Positions 13,972 to 22,002 of a stretch of DNA of 32,207 nucleotides are shown here, in pieces. The first letter of the stretch is position 1. The number at the start of each line of letters is the position of its first letter. Under the pieces are notes generated by a model, which was given only the letters and a program-made list of their open reading frames with translations, ran no database searches and was not told where the DNA came from. Origin of the DNA: an uncultured Collinsella sp. (GTDB lineage Bacteria > Actinomycetota > Coriobacteriia > Coriobacteriales > Coriobacteriaceae); the NCBI GenBank assembly GCA_900553415.1, contig USDH01000004.1, positions 1-32,207 of the forward strand, given 5' to 3'. Both the position numbers and the translations under genes were made by a program.

Positions 13972-15210
13972 CTATTCACGCCCCTTATGAGCATTGATGC
14001 CCGGCGTGTAGCCGCCAAACGGGTCATCGATGGAGCACACGCCCGAAGGGGCGAGCGGATCGCGCTTACCGGCCAACTTGTCATGATGCATAGTCTCGAT
14101 ATAGGCGAGCACCAGCGGCGCCACGCCCTTCGCGTCGTTTTTGACGACGGGCTCGCTCATGTAGTAGCCAAACGTGCCCTCGCGGTGCGCGGTGTTGCCA
14201 AGACCCGCCACCAGGCAGATGTTGTCGAGCGCCAGCTGTCCGTCGCGCTCGGACAGGCACGTGTCGCAGATGCCGTCAAACGCACGGCGGCCGTACTGGT
14301 AGTAGCGCTCGCCCAGCACGCCCAGGCGCACGCCCTTCATGATGGCGTTGGCGAAGATGGCGCTGCCCGACTCCTCCAGATAGTTGGGGGCGATATTGGG
14401 CAGGTTGATGACCTGGTGCCACATACCGGTCTTCTCGTCCTGATACGGCAGCATGGCGTCGATCAGGTCGTGGAACATCTTGCGGATCTCGTCCTTCTCG
14501 GCCGACATCGAGGGCGGCATGAGCTCCCAGGTATCGATGAGCGCCATGGCGAACCAGCCCTCGGCGCGCAGCCAGAAGTTGGCCGAAAGGCCGGTGACGG
14601 GATCGCACCAGAACTGCTTGCGGCTCGCGTCGTAGGCGTGATAGTACAGGCCGTTGAGGGGGTTGCGCATCAGGTCGTGCACCACCTGGAACATATGGAA
14701 GCTATCCGAGCAGGCACGGCGGTTGTGGAAGCTCAGCTCGTATTGCATGTAGAACGGCTGGGCCATATACATGCCGTCGAGCCAGATCTGGTTGGGATAA
14801 ACGGCCTTGTGCCAAAACACACCCTCTTTGGTACGCGGCTGGGTCTCGAGCTGACGGTAGATGGTATCCATGGCGGCACGGTACTTGGGCTTGCCCACCA
14901 GGTCATAGAGTTTGTAGAGGGTTTTGCCCGCGTTGACGTTGTCGAGGTTGTACTCCTGGGGATCGTAATGCTTGATGGTGCCGTCATCCTGGACAAAGAA
15001 GTCGATATAGTCGTCGGCGAAGGTCAGGTAACGCTGCTCGCCGGTGATCTCGTACAGCTCGATGAGCGCCTTGATCATGCAGCCGTCAATGTAATTCCAG
15101 GTGTTCTCCTTGCCGGCGCGAAGCTTTTCGATATTCCAGGCCGGCGCCTGAGGCGTAGAGGTCTCGATCAACTGCTCGATATAACGGTCCAGAATCTGAT
15201 TGCAACCCAT
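13972..15210 (-). CDS. GH105 unsaturated rhamnogalacturonyl hydrolase
   Basis: 412 aa. AGAGGGG lies 6 nt before ATG 15210. The (alpha/alpha)6-barrel YteR/RhiN family removes the unsaturated galacturonate left at the non-reducing end by a lyase. The catalytic Asp145 is in QIWLDGMYMAQPF, and W/Y/H-rich repeats run through the barrel (FWHKAVYPNQ, NFWLRAEGWFAMAL). There is no signal peptide, so it acts in the cytoplasm on imported oligomers. It heads a minus-strand series with the isomerase, GltD-like and OYE genes. Upstream lie two GTGAACGTT-type operators, one inside a long palindrome with a TATAAT. The product enters the RpiB-like/KduD route. Confidence 0.92.
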   Translation of the reverse strand: MGCNQILDRYIEQLIETSTPQAPAWNIEKLRAGKENTWNYIDGCMIKALIELYEITGEQRYLTFADDYIDFFVQDDGTIKHYDPQEYNLDNVNAGKTLYKLYDLVGKPKYRAAMDTIYRQLETQPRTKEGVFWHKAVYPNQIWLDGMYMAQPFYMQYELSFHNRRACSDSFHMFQVVHDLMRNPLNGLYYHAYDASRKQFWCDPVTGLSANFWLRAEGWFAMALIDTWELMPPSMSAEKDEIRKMFHDLIDAMLPYQDEKTGMWHQVINLPNIAPNYLEESGSAIFANAIMKGVRLGVLGERYYQYGRRAFDGICDTCLSERDGQLALDNICLVAGLGNTAHREGTFGYYMSEPVVKNDAKGVAPLVLAYIETMHHDKLAGKRDPLAPSGVCSIDDPFGGYTPGINAHKGRE

Positions 15211-15237
15211 TGCTGTCCCCTCTGACGTTATTGATGG

Positions 15238-15249
15238 GTGAACGTTTCC
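15238..15249. promoter_or_regulatory. Operator variant before the GH105 gene (proximal)
   Basis: GTGAACGTTTCC keeps the left half of GTGAACGTTCAC and the AACGTT centre. It lies 28 nt upstream of the GH105 start and just downstream of the predicted promoter. Confidence 0.6.
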
Positions 15250-15265
15250 CCTAGTGTAACGCGAA

Positions 15266-15303
15266 CGGGGATTATAGGGTGAACGTTAACCCTATAATCC
15301 CCG
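15266..15303. promoter_or_regulatory. 38-bp palindrome combining operator and TATAAT elements
   Basis: Perfect 15-bp arms (CGGGGATTATAGGGT at 15266-15280, ACCCTATAATCCCCG at 15289-15303) enclose GAACGTTA. The centre forms the operator variant GTGAACGTTAAC (15279-15290), and each arm carries a TATAAT, one per strand. On the minus strand TATAAT 15276-15271 can serve as the GH105 -10 element, with the operator just upstream of it. The palindrome also lies 15 nt beyond the SGNH stop codon, so it may act as a terminator hairpin. Confidence 0.65.
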
Positions 15304-15317
15304 TGAACGGCAAACTT

Positions 15318-15986
15318 TTAACGGCAAACGGCGGTGAGGCCCGCAGCGATGCGATGCGCCAGGCGCTCATAGCCGGCAGGGCTGTAATGCAGACCGTCCG
15401 GCATGTAGAGCTCGCGGTGCTCCGGCAAAAACGGGCTGATACCGCTTTGCGCATAGAGGTCGATCACCGGCACCGAGTAGCGGTCGCAAACCTCCAGCAT
15501 CGCCTGCACATAGGCGTCTTGCGTCAGGCCCAGATGGTTGGCCTCGTTGCTTGCCGGAATATCCTTCTCGTGTTTGCCGCTCGTCTTGCACGGCGTCATA
15601 AACATCAGCTTTGCCTGAGGCGAGCGCGCCGTGATGGTGCGGATCAGGTAGTCGAGCGCACCGTAGAACTCGTGCACGTCCGTGCTGCCCAGCTCTCCCA
15701 GCGGCACGTTACGGCTAAAGTCGTTAACGCCGCCAAAGACGATGCAGATATCTGCCGTGTGATCGATGCCGTCCAAGCGCTCGACAAACGAATCGCTACG
15801 GTCGGCCTTGACGGCAATACGCGAACCCTTAATACCAAAGTTCTCGATCGTAGCGCCGCCCAGCAGCGCACCCAGGTGCGAGGTCCAAGAGATGTCGTTG
15901 CCTCCCCCGCCGCATCCGTTATCGCCCCAGGTGGTCGAATCGCCAAAGCAGCAGATGGTCGATTCGCTCAAGTTTTTCGTTTCCAT
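15318..15986 (-). CDS. SGNH/GDSL-family esterase (possible pectin or rhamnogalacturonan acetylesterase)
   Basis: 222 aa. The start at 15986 is set by GAGGAG 6 nt upstream; an earlier in-frame ATG at 16037 is poorly supported. SGNH motifs are clear: GDSTTWGD with Ser17 as nucleophile, VFGGVNDFS (block III Asn) and DGLHYSPAGY (Asp/His of the triad). No signal peptide is seen. The family includes rhamnogalacturonan acetylesterases and other carbohydrate esterases. It lies between the methylesterase fusion and the GH105 gene, so removal of acetyl groups from imported pectin fragments is the likely role. Sequence alone does not prove the substrate. Confidence 0.8.
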   Translation of the reverse strand: METKNLSESTICCFGDSTTWGDNGCGGGGNDISWTSHLGALLGGATIENFGIKGSRIAVKADRSDSFVERLDGIDHTADICIVFGGVNDFSRNVPLGELGSTDVHEFYGALDYLIRTITARSPQAKLMFMTPCKTSGKHEKDIPASNEANHLGLTQDAYVQAMLEVCDRYSVPVIDLYAQSGISPFLPEHRELYMPDGLHYSPAGYERLAHRIAAGLTAVCR

Positions 15987-16055
15987 ATTCTTCTCCTCAC
16001 CCGCACACCGGCGGTCATACAGGTACATACCGTTCATTCACAACATACCGAGGGA

Positions 16056-18221
16056 CTATGCGTGGGCGTATTCCGCAACTTGCGAATCGAGCCATTCGAT
16101 ATCCTCGGCAAGATGCGCCACGCCCAGGTGGTGTCCACCCGGGCAGACCTCGTGCAGAAGGTTTTCGTCCTTGCCCAGCAGCGCGTAGGCGTCGCGAACG
16201 ATATCGAGCTGCTCATCTACGTTCGCAAGCCCGCGGGCGCCGTTGAGATGGTCTTTCTCGCAGCTCTGAACCAAGAGCGGCCGTGGCGCGACAAGCGATG
16301 CAATGTCGCCCATGTCGAGCAGACGCCAGAGTCCAGGCGTGTAATTGCAGCTGCAATTGCCGTTGAGGTGCAGTAGCGAATCATCAACGCCGTACAGATA
16401 GCCCGAGACAAACGCCTTGCGCACGCGCGGGTCGAGCGCGGACAGGTACAACGTCATGTAACCGCCGCCCGAAAAACCAAAGCAGCCCAGGTCGTCCATG
16501 GCAATGTCACCGCGTGTCTCCAAGTAATCAATCAAGCGCATGTTGTCCCAGGCGTTGAGGCCCGCGACCGTAAGACCCAGCGGCTCGGCCATACGTGCTT
16601 GATTCAGACACGTACCGCGCAGGTAGCTGTTCTCGTCGTCGCCCTGACCCTTCCAGTCACGACGGTATCCCCAACCACGCGCATCGGGGCAGACGGTCAC
16701 ATAACCCATGCGCGCCAAACGCAGACCGTAGTCGTAATTGAACTTACGCACGGCATCGTCGACCGCCGGCACGCCCGCAACGCCGGCTATGCTTGCAGCA
16801 CCCGCCCCCTGGTGACCATGCGGGCAGATATAGCAGCGCTTGAGTCCCCGCTCGTCAAGCTTGGGGCGGGACGGCTCCAACAGGTAAAACGGCATCCACA
16901 CATCGTGCTCAACCTGCAGCACCGCATGAGTACGCACGATGCTGCCGGCAACCCGCACGCGATTGAGCTCACGAATCTCAATCGGGGCGCGGTCCATAAG
17001 CGAAAGACCCAAAATATCGTACAGACGAGTCCTGGTCGCAGCCTTCCATGCCTCAAAGTCTGTGGGAGTCTTGCCCGTAAATGCGGCCGAGCGCCCCTCG
17101 CGCTTCAGTCGGGCGCGCAGCGCAGGTTCGTCCTCGTAGTACGTCTCGATGTGCACGGTGCGGCCATTGGCAGATAGCCCGGCCGTCTCTACCGCATCAC
17201 CGTCGCCGCCCTCGGGATCCCAACCATCCGTGCCGGCAAGCACTCGGTCACGCGCATAGCGTTCGGAATCCTGACCGGTCAGGCAATGCGCCCACGGCAC
17301 CCAAGCGGCAGTATCACCCGCCGGGCCAAACAGGGCACCGCCGGCATACAGGGTGCCGTCATGTGCCGCTGGCTTATTCCAATCCCACCAACCCTCGAGT
17401 GAAATATGGGGGCCCAGCCAGCATTCGAGCAAAACGGTCTGGGCCCACTCGCGCCATGGACGACCCAGATAGACCGATCCGGGGGCAATGCCCTCATCGG
17501 CTGTAAACGAACAGCCATGAAACACAAATCCGTACGGCTCGCCCTGGGGCGTGGAGGCTGCCGTTACATACCCGTTGACATCCATATCGCGGTTGAGCGA
17601 GCGAATCTCACACCCCTCAAAGTAGGCACGCGCGCCGCCAAAGATAAAGTCGACATCGCCCTCGATCCGGCAACGTCGAAAATACTGCCGCCCCACGCGG
17701 CGCGGGGCGAACTGCTTGGGGCCTATAAAGCCGCCCGGCTTGGCCTCGCGCGGCGGCAGCGGCCCCAAAAAGAGCGTGTCCTGGTGTCCCTTAATGCAGC
17801 AGGCATCGACAACCAGGCGGTCACCATCGGCATACAGGGCAATCGCCTGGCCGACCTCGCGCCCATCACCGGCGTTGTTTTCGATTGTTAGACCCGCAAG
17901 CGTCACGTCGTCGGCATCGACCAGCACCGTGTACGTACGGAAGGTGCCGAGTCTTCCATCCTGGCCGCTACCATCTTCCGAAGGCATCTTGGCACCCAGG
18001 CCTCCCACGATACGCACGCTGTCGGCCGTCTCGCCCTCGAGCGTCACATGCGGACGACGAATCTCGACCTGCTCGCGATACTCGCCCGGCGCCACCAGCA
18101 CACGCACCGGCACGGTCGTATCGGACACGCACCGCTCCGCCGCCTCGAGCGCCGCCGAAATGCTGCGATACGCGCCTTCGCGTTCGAGCGATACCTCAAA
18201 GAGCTGCTCTTTACCACTCAT
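16056..18221 (-). CDS. Two-domain esterase: CE8 pectin methylesterase fused to an alpha/beta hydrolase
   Basis: 721 aa. Only a weak ribosome site is seen before ATG 18221. Residues about 1-330 form a right-handed beta-helix pectin methylesterase: GHQDTLF (Asp148, acid/base), GDVDFIFG (Asp191, nucleophile) and YLGRPW (Arg254). Residues about 380-721 form an alpha/beta hydrolase: HGHQG near the oxyanion region, nucleophile elbow GFSGGGY (Ser584), a likely acid at Asp657 (SCEKDHLN) and His697 or 698 (PGGHHLG), resembling acetyl-xylan-esterase-like hydrolases. Both active sites look complete, so the protein may remove methyl and acetyl esters from the same oligomer. There is no signal peptide, unlike most CE8 enzymes. 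It lies between the GH28 and SGNH genes on the same strand. Confidence 0.85.
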   Translation of the reverse strand: MSGKEQLFEVSLEREGAYRSISAALEAAERCVSDTTVPVRVLVAPGEYREQVEIRRPHVTLEGETADSVRIVGGLGAKMPSEDGSGQDGRLGTFRTYTVLVDADDVTLAGLTIENNAGDGREVGQAIALYADGDRLVVDACCIKGHQDTLFLGPLPPREAKPGGFIGPKQFAPRRVGRQYFRRCRIEGDVDFIFGGARAYFEGCEIRSLNRDMDVNGYVTAASTPQGEPYGFVFHGCSFTADEGIAPGSVYLGRPWREWAQTVLLECWLGPHISLEGWWDWNKPAAHDGTLYAGGALFGPAGDTAAWVPWAHCLTGQDSERYARDRVLAGTDGWDPEGGDGDAVETAGLSANGRTVHIETYYEDEPALRARLKREGRSAAFTGKTPTDFEAWKAATRTRLYDILGLSLMDRAPIEIRELNRVRVAGSIVRTHAVLQVEHDVWMPFYLLEPSRPKLDERGLKRCYICPHGHQGAGAASIAGVAGVPAVDDAVRKFNYDYGLRLARMGYVTVCPDARGWGYRRDWKGQGDDENSYLRGTCLNQARMAEPLGLTVAGLNAWDNMRLIDYLETRGDIAMDDLGCFGFSGGGYMTLYLSALDPRVRKAFVSGYLYGVDDSLLHLNGNCSCNYTPGLWRLLDMGDIASLVAPRPLLVQSCEKDHLNGARGLANVDEQLDIVRDAYALLGKDENLLHEVCPGGHHLGVAHLAEDIEWLDSQVAEYAHA

Positions 18222-18352
18222 CTGTCATTACGCTTTCTGTCACAGAACACCCACCATGCAATGCCGGCACCTATAGATTGCGTGCGACAGCCGGGCAGAC
18301 CCGACCGTCGCACGCCTCAACATGCCGTATTCACTTGTGCAGGAGCACTACC

Positions 18353-19948
18353 CTACGCGCGGATAACCTTGTCGACGTTTTGCAGCTGCAGCTCGTCGCC
18401 ATCCTGACCCTCGATGCGCACGTTCTGCAGGTCGAGGACTTTCACGTTCTGCGCGATGATGCCCTGGCGCACCATGGGCTCCACGCCGCAGGCCATGGCC
18501 GGCACAAAGGGCTCGGCATCGGCGGCAAAGGTCACATGGACATCCTGGAACGTCAGGCGCGTCACCTTGCTCTCGGGAAGGCCCGTGATATAGGCCGCGG
18601 CCGCATGGCAGTTGGTGGCCTCGATATCGCAAAACGTCGTGGCGCCAAAGCCGGGCGTACGGTCGTCGACGGGCAGCGCCTCGCGAGACTGCACGTAGTC
18701 GGTCTTGCCGTCCTTGTCGCAGAAGTAGAACGAGTTGACCACGAAGGGCGTGAGCACCTTATCCATGCGAATGTGCTCGAAGGTGATGCCCTCGTTGACG
18801 GCGTCCTTGCCGCGTCCGCGGCGTGTCTTGACGCGCAGGCCGCGGTCGGTGCGCTCAAAGAGGCACTTGCTCACGGTGAGGTCCTTGATGCCGCCGGCGG
18901 CCTCGGATCCCAGCACCACGGCGCCGTGGCCGTCGTGCATGTAGCAGTGCGAGATCAGCACGTCGTGCGTGGCGGGACGGAGCTCGGGTTCAATGCCCAG
19001 TTTGCCGCTCTTGATGGCGATGCAGTCGTCCCCCACCGAGAACTGACAGCCAAGGATGCGGACAAAACCGCAGCTCTCGGGATCGAAACCGTCGGTGTTG
19101 TGGGAGTTCTTGGGACCCTCGATGGACAGGCACAGGGCATCGACGTGCTCGCACAGAATGGGATGGATATTCCACGCCGGGCTGTTGCGCACGGTAAAGC
19201 CGGCAAGACTCACGTTTTCGCACTCGGACAGGAAGATCATGCGCGGGCGGGCGATCTCGCGGCCCTCCTCGGGACGGAAGATGTTCTTAAAGTCCTTGTT
19301 CCACCAGTTGTCCTCGGCAAAATCGGTCTGGCCGTCGATGGCGCCGCGGCCATAGATGCACACGTCGTGCACGCTCAGGCCCGTAAAGGTCGAACAGTAG
19401 GTCGAGAAGCTCTCGCCCTCCCAACGGCCCAGGGGCAGCATATCGGTGCCGGCGTACCCAGCCCCCTCGTCACCCGTGACCGTGCCCGGAATGTAGGCAA
19501 GCGCCGCGCGGTCGTGACGGGCCAGCAGCACCGCGCCCTCGGCAAGCTCGATGTTGATATTGCTCTTAAGGAAGAGGGACTTGATGCGGTAGTTGCCGGC
19601 GGGGATCAGCACGCGCCCGCCCTTGGGGCAGGCCATGATGGCAGCCTGAATGTTGGTGGTGTCATCGTGCTCGGCATCGCCCTTGGCTCCGCAGTCGCGA
19701 ACGTTGATGGTAAAGGGCTCCGCCGGCGTGGTGACGCCTACGCTCAACTCGCGCTCGCCGCAGACAAAGCGGATCAGGTTGCGCTTGCCGGGAGTCAGGC
19801 CATCGACATAGGTCTCGACCGTATTCGTGGTACCGGCGGGCTCATCGTTGACAAAGATCTCCCACGTATCGGCACAGGTAAAGTAGCCGCCATCGTCGAG
19901 CTCGATAACGGCCGCGCGGGCATTGCGCCAGATAACGTTCGTCTCCAT
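18353..19948 (-). CDS. GH28 polygalacturonase-type glycoside hydrolase
   Basis: 531 aa from ATG 19948, which has GGGAGAG 5 nt upstream; an in-frame ATG at 19963 is weaker. A short beta-sandwich-like N-terminal region (about 1-75) precedes the right-handed beta-helix. GH28 catalytic motifs are intact: NTDG (Asp286), GDDC (Asp307 and 308), GHG (His341) and RVKT replacing the more usual RIKT. The family hydrolyses alpha-1,4-galacturonan or exo-cleaves oligogalacturonides. With no signal peptide it should be an intracellular exo-type enzyme releasing galacturonate for UxaC. A terminator separates it from the symporter gene upstream, so its transcription may be read-through or from a promoter not recognised here. 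Confidence 0.92.
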   Translation of the reverse strand: METNVIWRNARAAVIELDDGGYFTCADTWEIFVNDEPAGTTNTVETYVDGLTPGKRNLIRFVCGERELSVGVTTPAEPFTINVRDCGAKGDAEHDDTTNIQAAIMACPKGGRVLIPAGNYRIKSLFLKSNINIELAEGAVLLARHDRAALAYIPGTVTGDEGAGYAGTDMLPLGRWEGESFSTYCSTFTGLSVHDVCIYGRGAIDGQTDFAEDNWWNKDFKNIFRPEEGREIARPRMIFLSECENVSLAGFTVRNSPAWNIHPILCEHVDALCLSIEGPKNSHNTDGFDPESCGFVRILGCQFSVGDDCIAIKSGKLGIEPELRPATHDVLISHCYMHDGHGAVVLGSEAAGGIKDLTVSKCLFERTDRGLRVKTRRGRGKDAVNEGITFEHIRMDKVLTPFVVNSFYFCDKDGKTDYVQSREALPVDDRTPGFGATTFCDIEATNCHAAAAYITGLPESKVTRLTFQDVHVTFAADAEPFVPAMACGVEPMVRQGIIAQNVKVLDLQNVRIEGQDGDELQLQNVDKVIRA

Positions 19949-19999
19949 GGGTCTCTCCCTCAAATGTAATCAGAAGTTCATACTACTCGTTTTTAAAAA

Positions 20000-20039
20000 A
20001 GGGCCGCACCCGCCGGTGGATCTCCGGTGGCACGGCCCT
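20000..20039 (-). terminator. Terminator behind the symporter gene
   Basis: Outer stem AGGGCCG/CGGCCCT (20000-20006, 20033-20039) with an inner CCGG/CCGG stem, then TTTTTTAAAA on the minus strand. It starts 24 nt beyond the symporter stop codon and may be partly read through to the GH28 gene. Confidence 0.82.
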
Positions 20040-20062
20040 GTGGTTTGGACGATGCGCCTGCC

Positions 20063-21622
20063 CTACTCGGCGGGAATTACGCTGCCGTCCTGGAAGCCAA
20101 CATTGTTGTGGGCGAAGCAGTCCTCGTACTTAAAGCCGGAGAGCTCCTCGCAAAGCGCCTTGACCTCGGGCTTGACGTCGGCCATCTTGCCACCCTCCTT
20201 GACACGGTGGATCTCGTCGCAAAGGATGTCGCACTGCTCCTTGTCAATCTTGATGCCGCGGGCAAGGACGGCCGCGAGCAGGAAGAAGCCGGCGCAGCCG
20301 ATGAGCATGTAGCCGCAAATGTACAGAGGCACGGTGGCGGGCTGGGTCACGGCGTCGCTGTTGCCGGCGGTCTGAATGAAGCCGGAGGCAGCAAGGACGA
20401 TAGCCCATACGTTGACGGCAACAGCCTGGGCGATCTGCTGGCAGAGCTGCTGTGCGGAGCTGTAGATGCCCTCGCGACGACGCAGGGTGATGAGCTCATC
20501 GACATCGGGGATGTAGTTGAGCAGAACATCGGGCAGATACTGGAAGCCAACGTAGAAGAACTTCCAGATGGCGAAGATGATGGGGTAGGCGATCATGGCG
20601 ATGGCGACCGTGGAGGTGCCGTTGATCTGACCAAAGGCGAAGTAGTTGTAGGCGATGATGCACGCGGCGCAACCGACGTTTGCCAGGTACCAAGACTTGT
20701 GGAAGCCCTTCTTGGCCATGAGGGCGACCCAGATGGCGGTGCAGACGATAGCGACGACCTTGCCGGGCATCTCCATCATGGACTCGTAGGACTTAGGAAT
20801 CTGCAGACAGTAGACGATGAAGAAGGACAGGCACGCAGACCAGCAGGCAGCGGCGAGCTTCGTGGAGACCTGCGCATACAGGACCTTGCGGAAGGACTTG
20901 TTGCGGAAGGTAGAGATAACGTCGATGAAAAACTTCTTGATACCCTCGCCGACGCTCTCGATCTTCTCCTGAGCGACCTCCTCGGGGGTGTGCTCCCACG
21001 TAGACAGGTACACGCAGAGCAGCGAGATTGCCATGACCGAAGCGTTAATCGTAGCAATAATGAAGTAGCTGAACGGGTTGGTCTCGCCGAAGGTGCCAAA
21101 GCCAAAGCCGACGAGTGCTGCCATCAGGAAGCCGGCGGCGTTACCAAAGAGGTGCTTGTAGCCGGTGAGGTACGTACGCTCCTTGAAGTCATCGGTCATC
21201 TCGATGGTAAGCGGCGACAGGTTGGCGGTGCAGAACGTGTACGCGACGTTGTAGATCAGGTACAACACAAAGTAGTACGGGAAACCAAACGGCGTAGCCA
21301 CAAAGATGAGCGGCTCGGCGACCATCATCGGGATAGCCAGCAAGATCCAGAAACGGCGGCGGCCAAAGATGCGGCCGATCTTGGTAGCGTAGAAGTTATC
21401 GGCCACAAAGCCCATGAGCGGGCACAGAATGGCGTTGAGATAGATGGCGAACGAGCTGATCAGCGCAGCCTCGCCTGCGGACAGACCGCACTCCGTGGAC
21501 AGGAACAGCACCATGTAGCTGTGCGTAAAGCTCAGGGCACCGGAGTTGAGCATGCCGCCCATACCAAAGCCCAAGCGCGTCCAGAATGTGATCTTGCGCT
21601 TTTTACCGATCTTGTTAGTCAT
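20063..21622 (-). CDS. GPH/MelB-type sugar:cation symporter, probably for uronides or oligogalacturonides
   Basis: 519 aa. GAGGGAG lies 6 nt before ATG 21622; an upstream ATG at 21700 lies in the promoter. Twelve hydrophobic segments are expected of this major-facilitator subgroup; the N-terminal GFGMGGMLNSGALSF and the loop after segment 2 (GFVADNFYATKIGRIFGRRR) match the GPH family, which includes glucuronide and melibiose carriers. It belongs in the cytoplasmic membrane. It is the only transporter in the pectin locus and stands upstream of cytoplasmic pectin enzymes, so it probably imports short (un)saturated galacturonides. Four GTGAACGTT-type sites, one perfect, precede it; the perfect one covers the likely -35. 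Confidence 0.85.
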   Translation of the reverse strand: MTNKIGKKRKITFWTRLGFGMGGMLNSGALSFTHSYMVLFLSTECGLSAGEAALISSFAIYLNAILCPLMGFVADNFYATKIGRIFGRRRFWILLAIPMMVAEPLIFVATPFGFPYYFVLYLIYNVAYTFCTANLSPLTIEMTDDFKERTYLTGYKHLFGNAAGFLMAALVGFGFGTFGETNPFSYFIIATINASVMAISLLCVYLSTWEHTPEEVAQEKIESVGEGIKKFFIDVISTFRNKSFRKVLYAQVSTKLAAACWSACLSFFIVYCLQIPKSYESMMEMPGKVVAIVCTAIWVALMAKKGFHKSWYLANVGCAACIIAYNYFAFGQINGTSTVAIAMIAYPIIFAIWKFFYVGFQYLPDVLLNYIPDVDELITLRRREGIYSSAQQLCQQIAQAVAVNVWAIVLAASGFIQTAGNSDAVTQPATVPLYICGYMLIGCAGFFLLAAVLARGIKIDKEQCDILCDEIHRVKEGGKMADVKPEVKALCEELSGFKYEDCFAHNNVGFQDGSVIPAE

Positions 21623-21707
21623 CGAGCTCCCTCTCTTTTCTCGATTGTCTTGTAACAAGACATTGGAGTCCATACCGATGTCTGTCTGCATATCGCCCAC
21701 TCGTAGG

Positions 21708-21759
21708 GTGAACGTTTAGCTAGATTATGCGCGATTGCATATGATAGGTGAACGTTCAC
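21708..21759 (-). promoter_or_regulatory. Symporter promoter overlapped by two GTGAACGTT operators
   Basis: On the minus strand TTCACC (21752-21747), a 17-nt spacer and CATAAT (21729-21724) form a plausible promoter. The perfect operator GTGAACGTTCAC (21748-21759) covers the -35, and the variant GTGAACGTTTAG (21708-21719) lies just past the -10. Repression would follow naturally. A weaker trace (TTGAACGGTCG) lies near 21773-21784. Confidence 0.7.
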
Positions 21760-21868
21760 TTGTATATTATCCTTGAACGGTCGTTTTTTGCCGTTAAACG
21801 GATATCTGACTTGAAAAAAAATCACGATTACATGGGTATTGAGTGGGTTTAAATTTGAGGTCGATTAG

Positions 21869-21880
21869 GTGAACGTTTAT
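21869..21880. promoter_or_regulatory. Distal operator variant upstream of the symporter gene
   Basis: GTGAACGTTTAT, about 116 bp from the perfect operator at 21748-21759 (centre to centre about 121 bp). It could support DNA looping. It lies between the uxaA terminator and the symporter promoter. Confidence 0.5.
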
Positions 21881-21934
21881 TGTTTTCGCCGCTCCCGTAC
21901 CCTCAGGAAGACACGCCCGAACAGACAGAACAAA

Positions 21935-21970
21935 CATGGCCCCGCCGGGAACACTCCCGACGGGGCCATG
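21935..21970 (-). terminator. Terminator of the uxaCBA operon
   Basis: CATGGCCCCGcCGGGA (21935-21950) pairs with TCCCGaCGGGGCCATG (21955-21970), one mismatch, 4-nt loop, 32 nt past the uxaA stop codon. On the minus strand TTTGTTCTG follows, a moderate U-tract. Confidence 0.75.
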
Positions 21971-22002
21971 GTCAATAGCGCCCTATGCGAACCCATTTAC
22001 CG

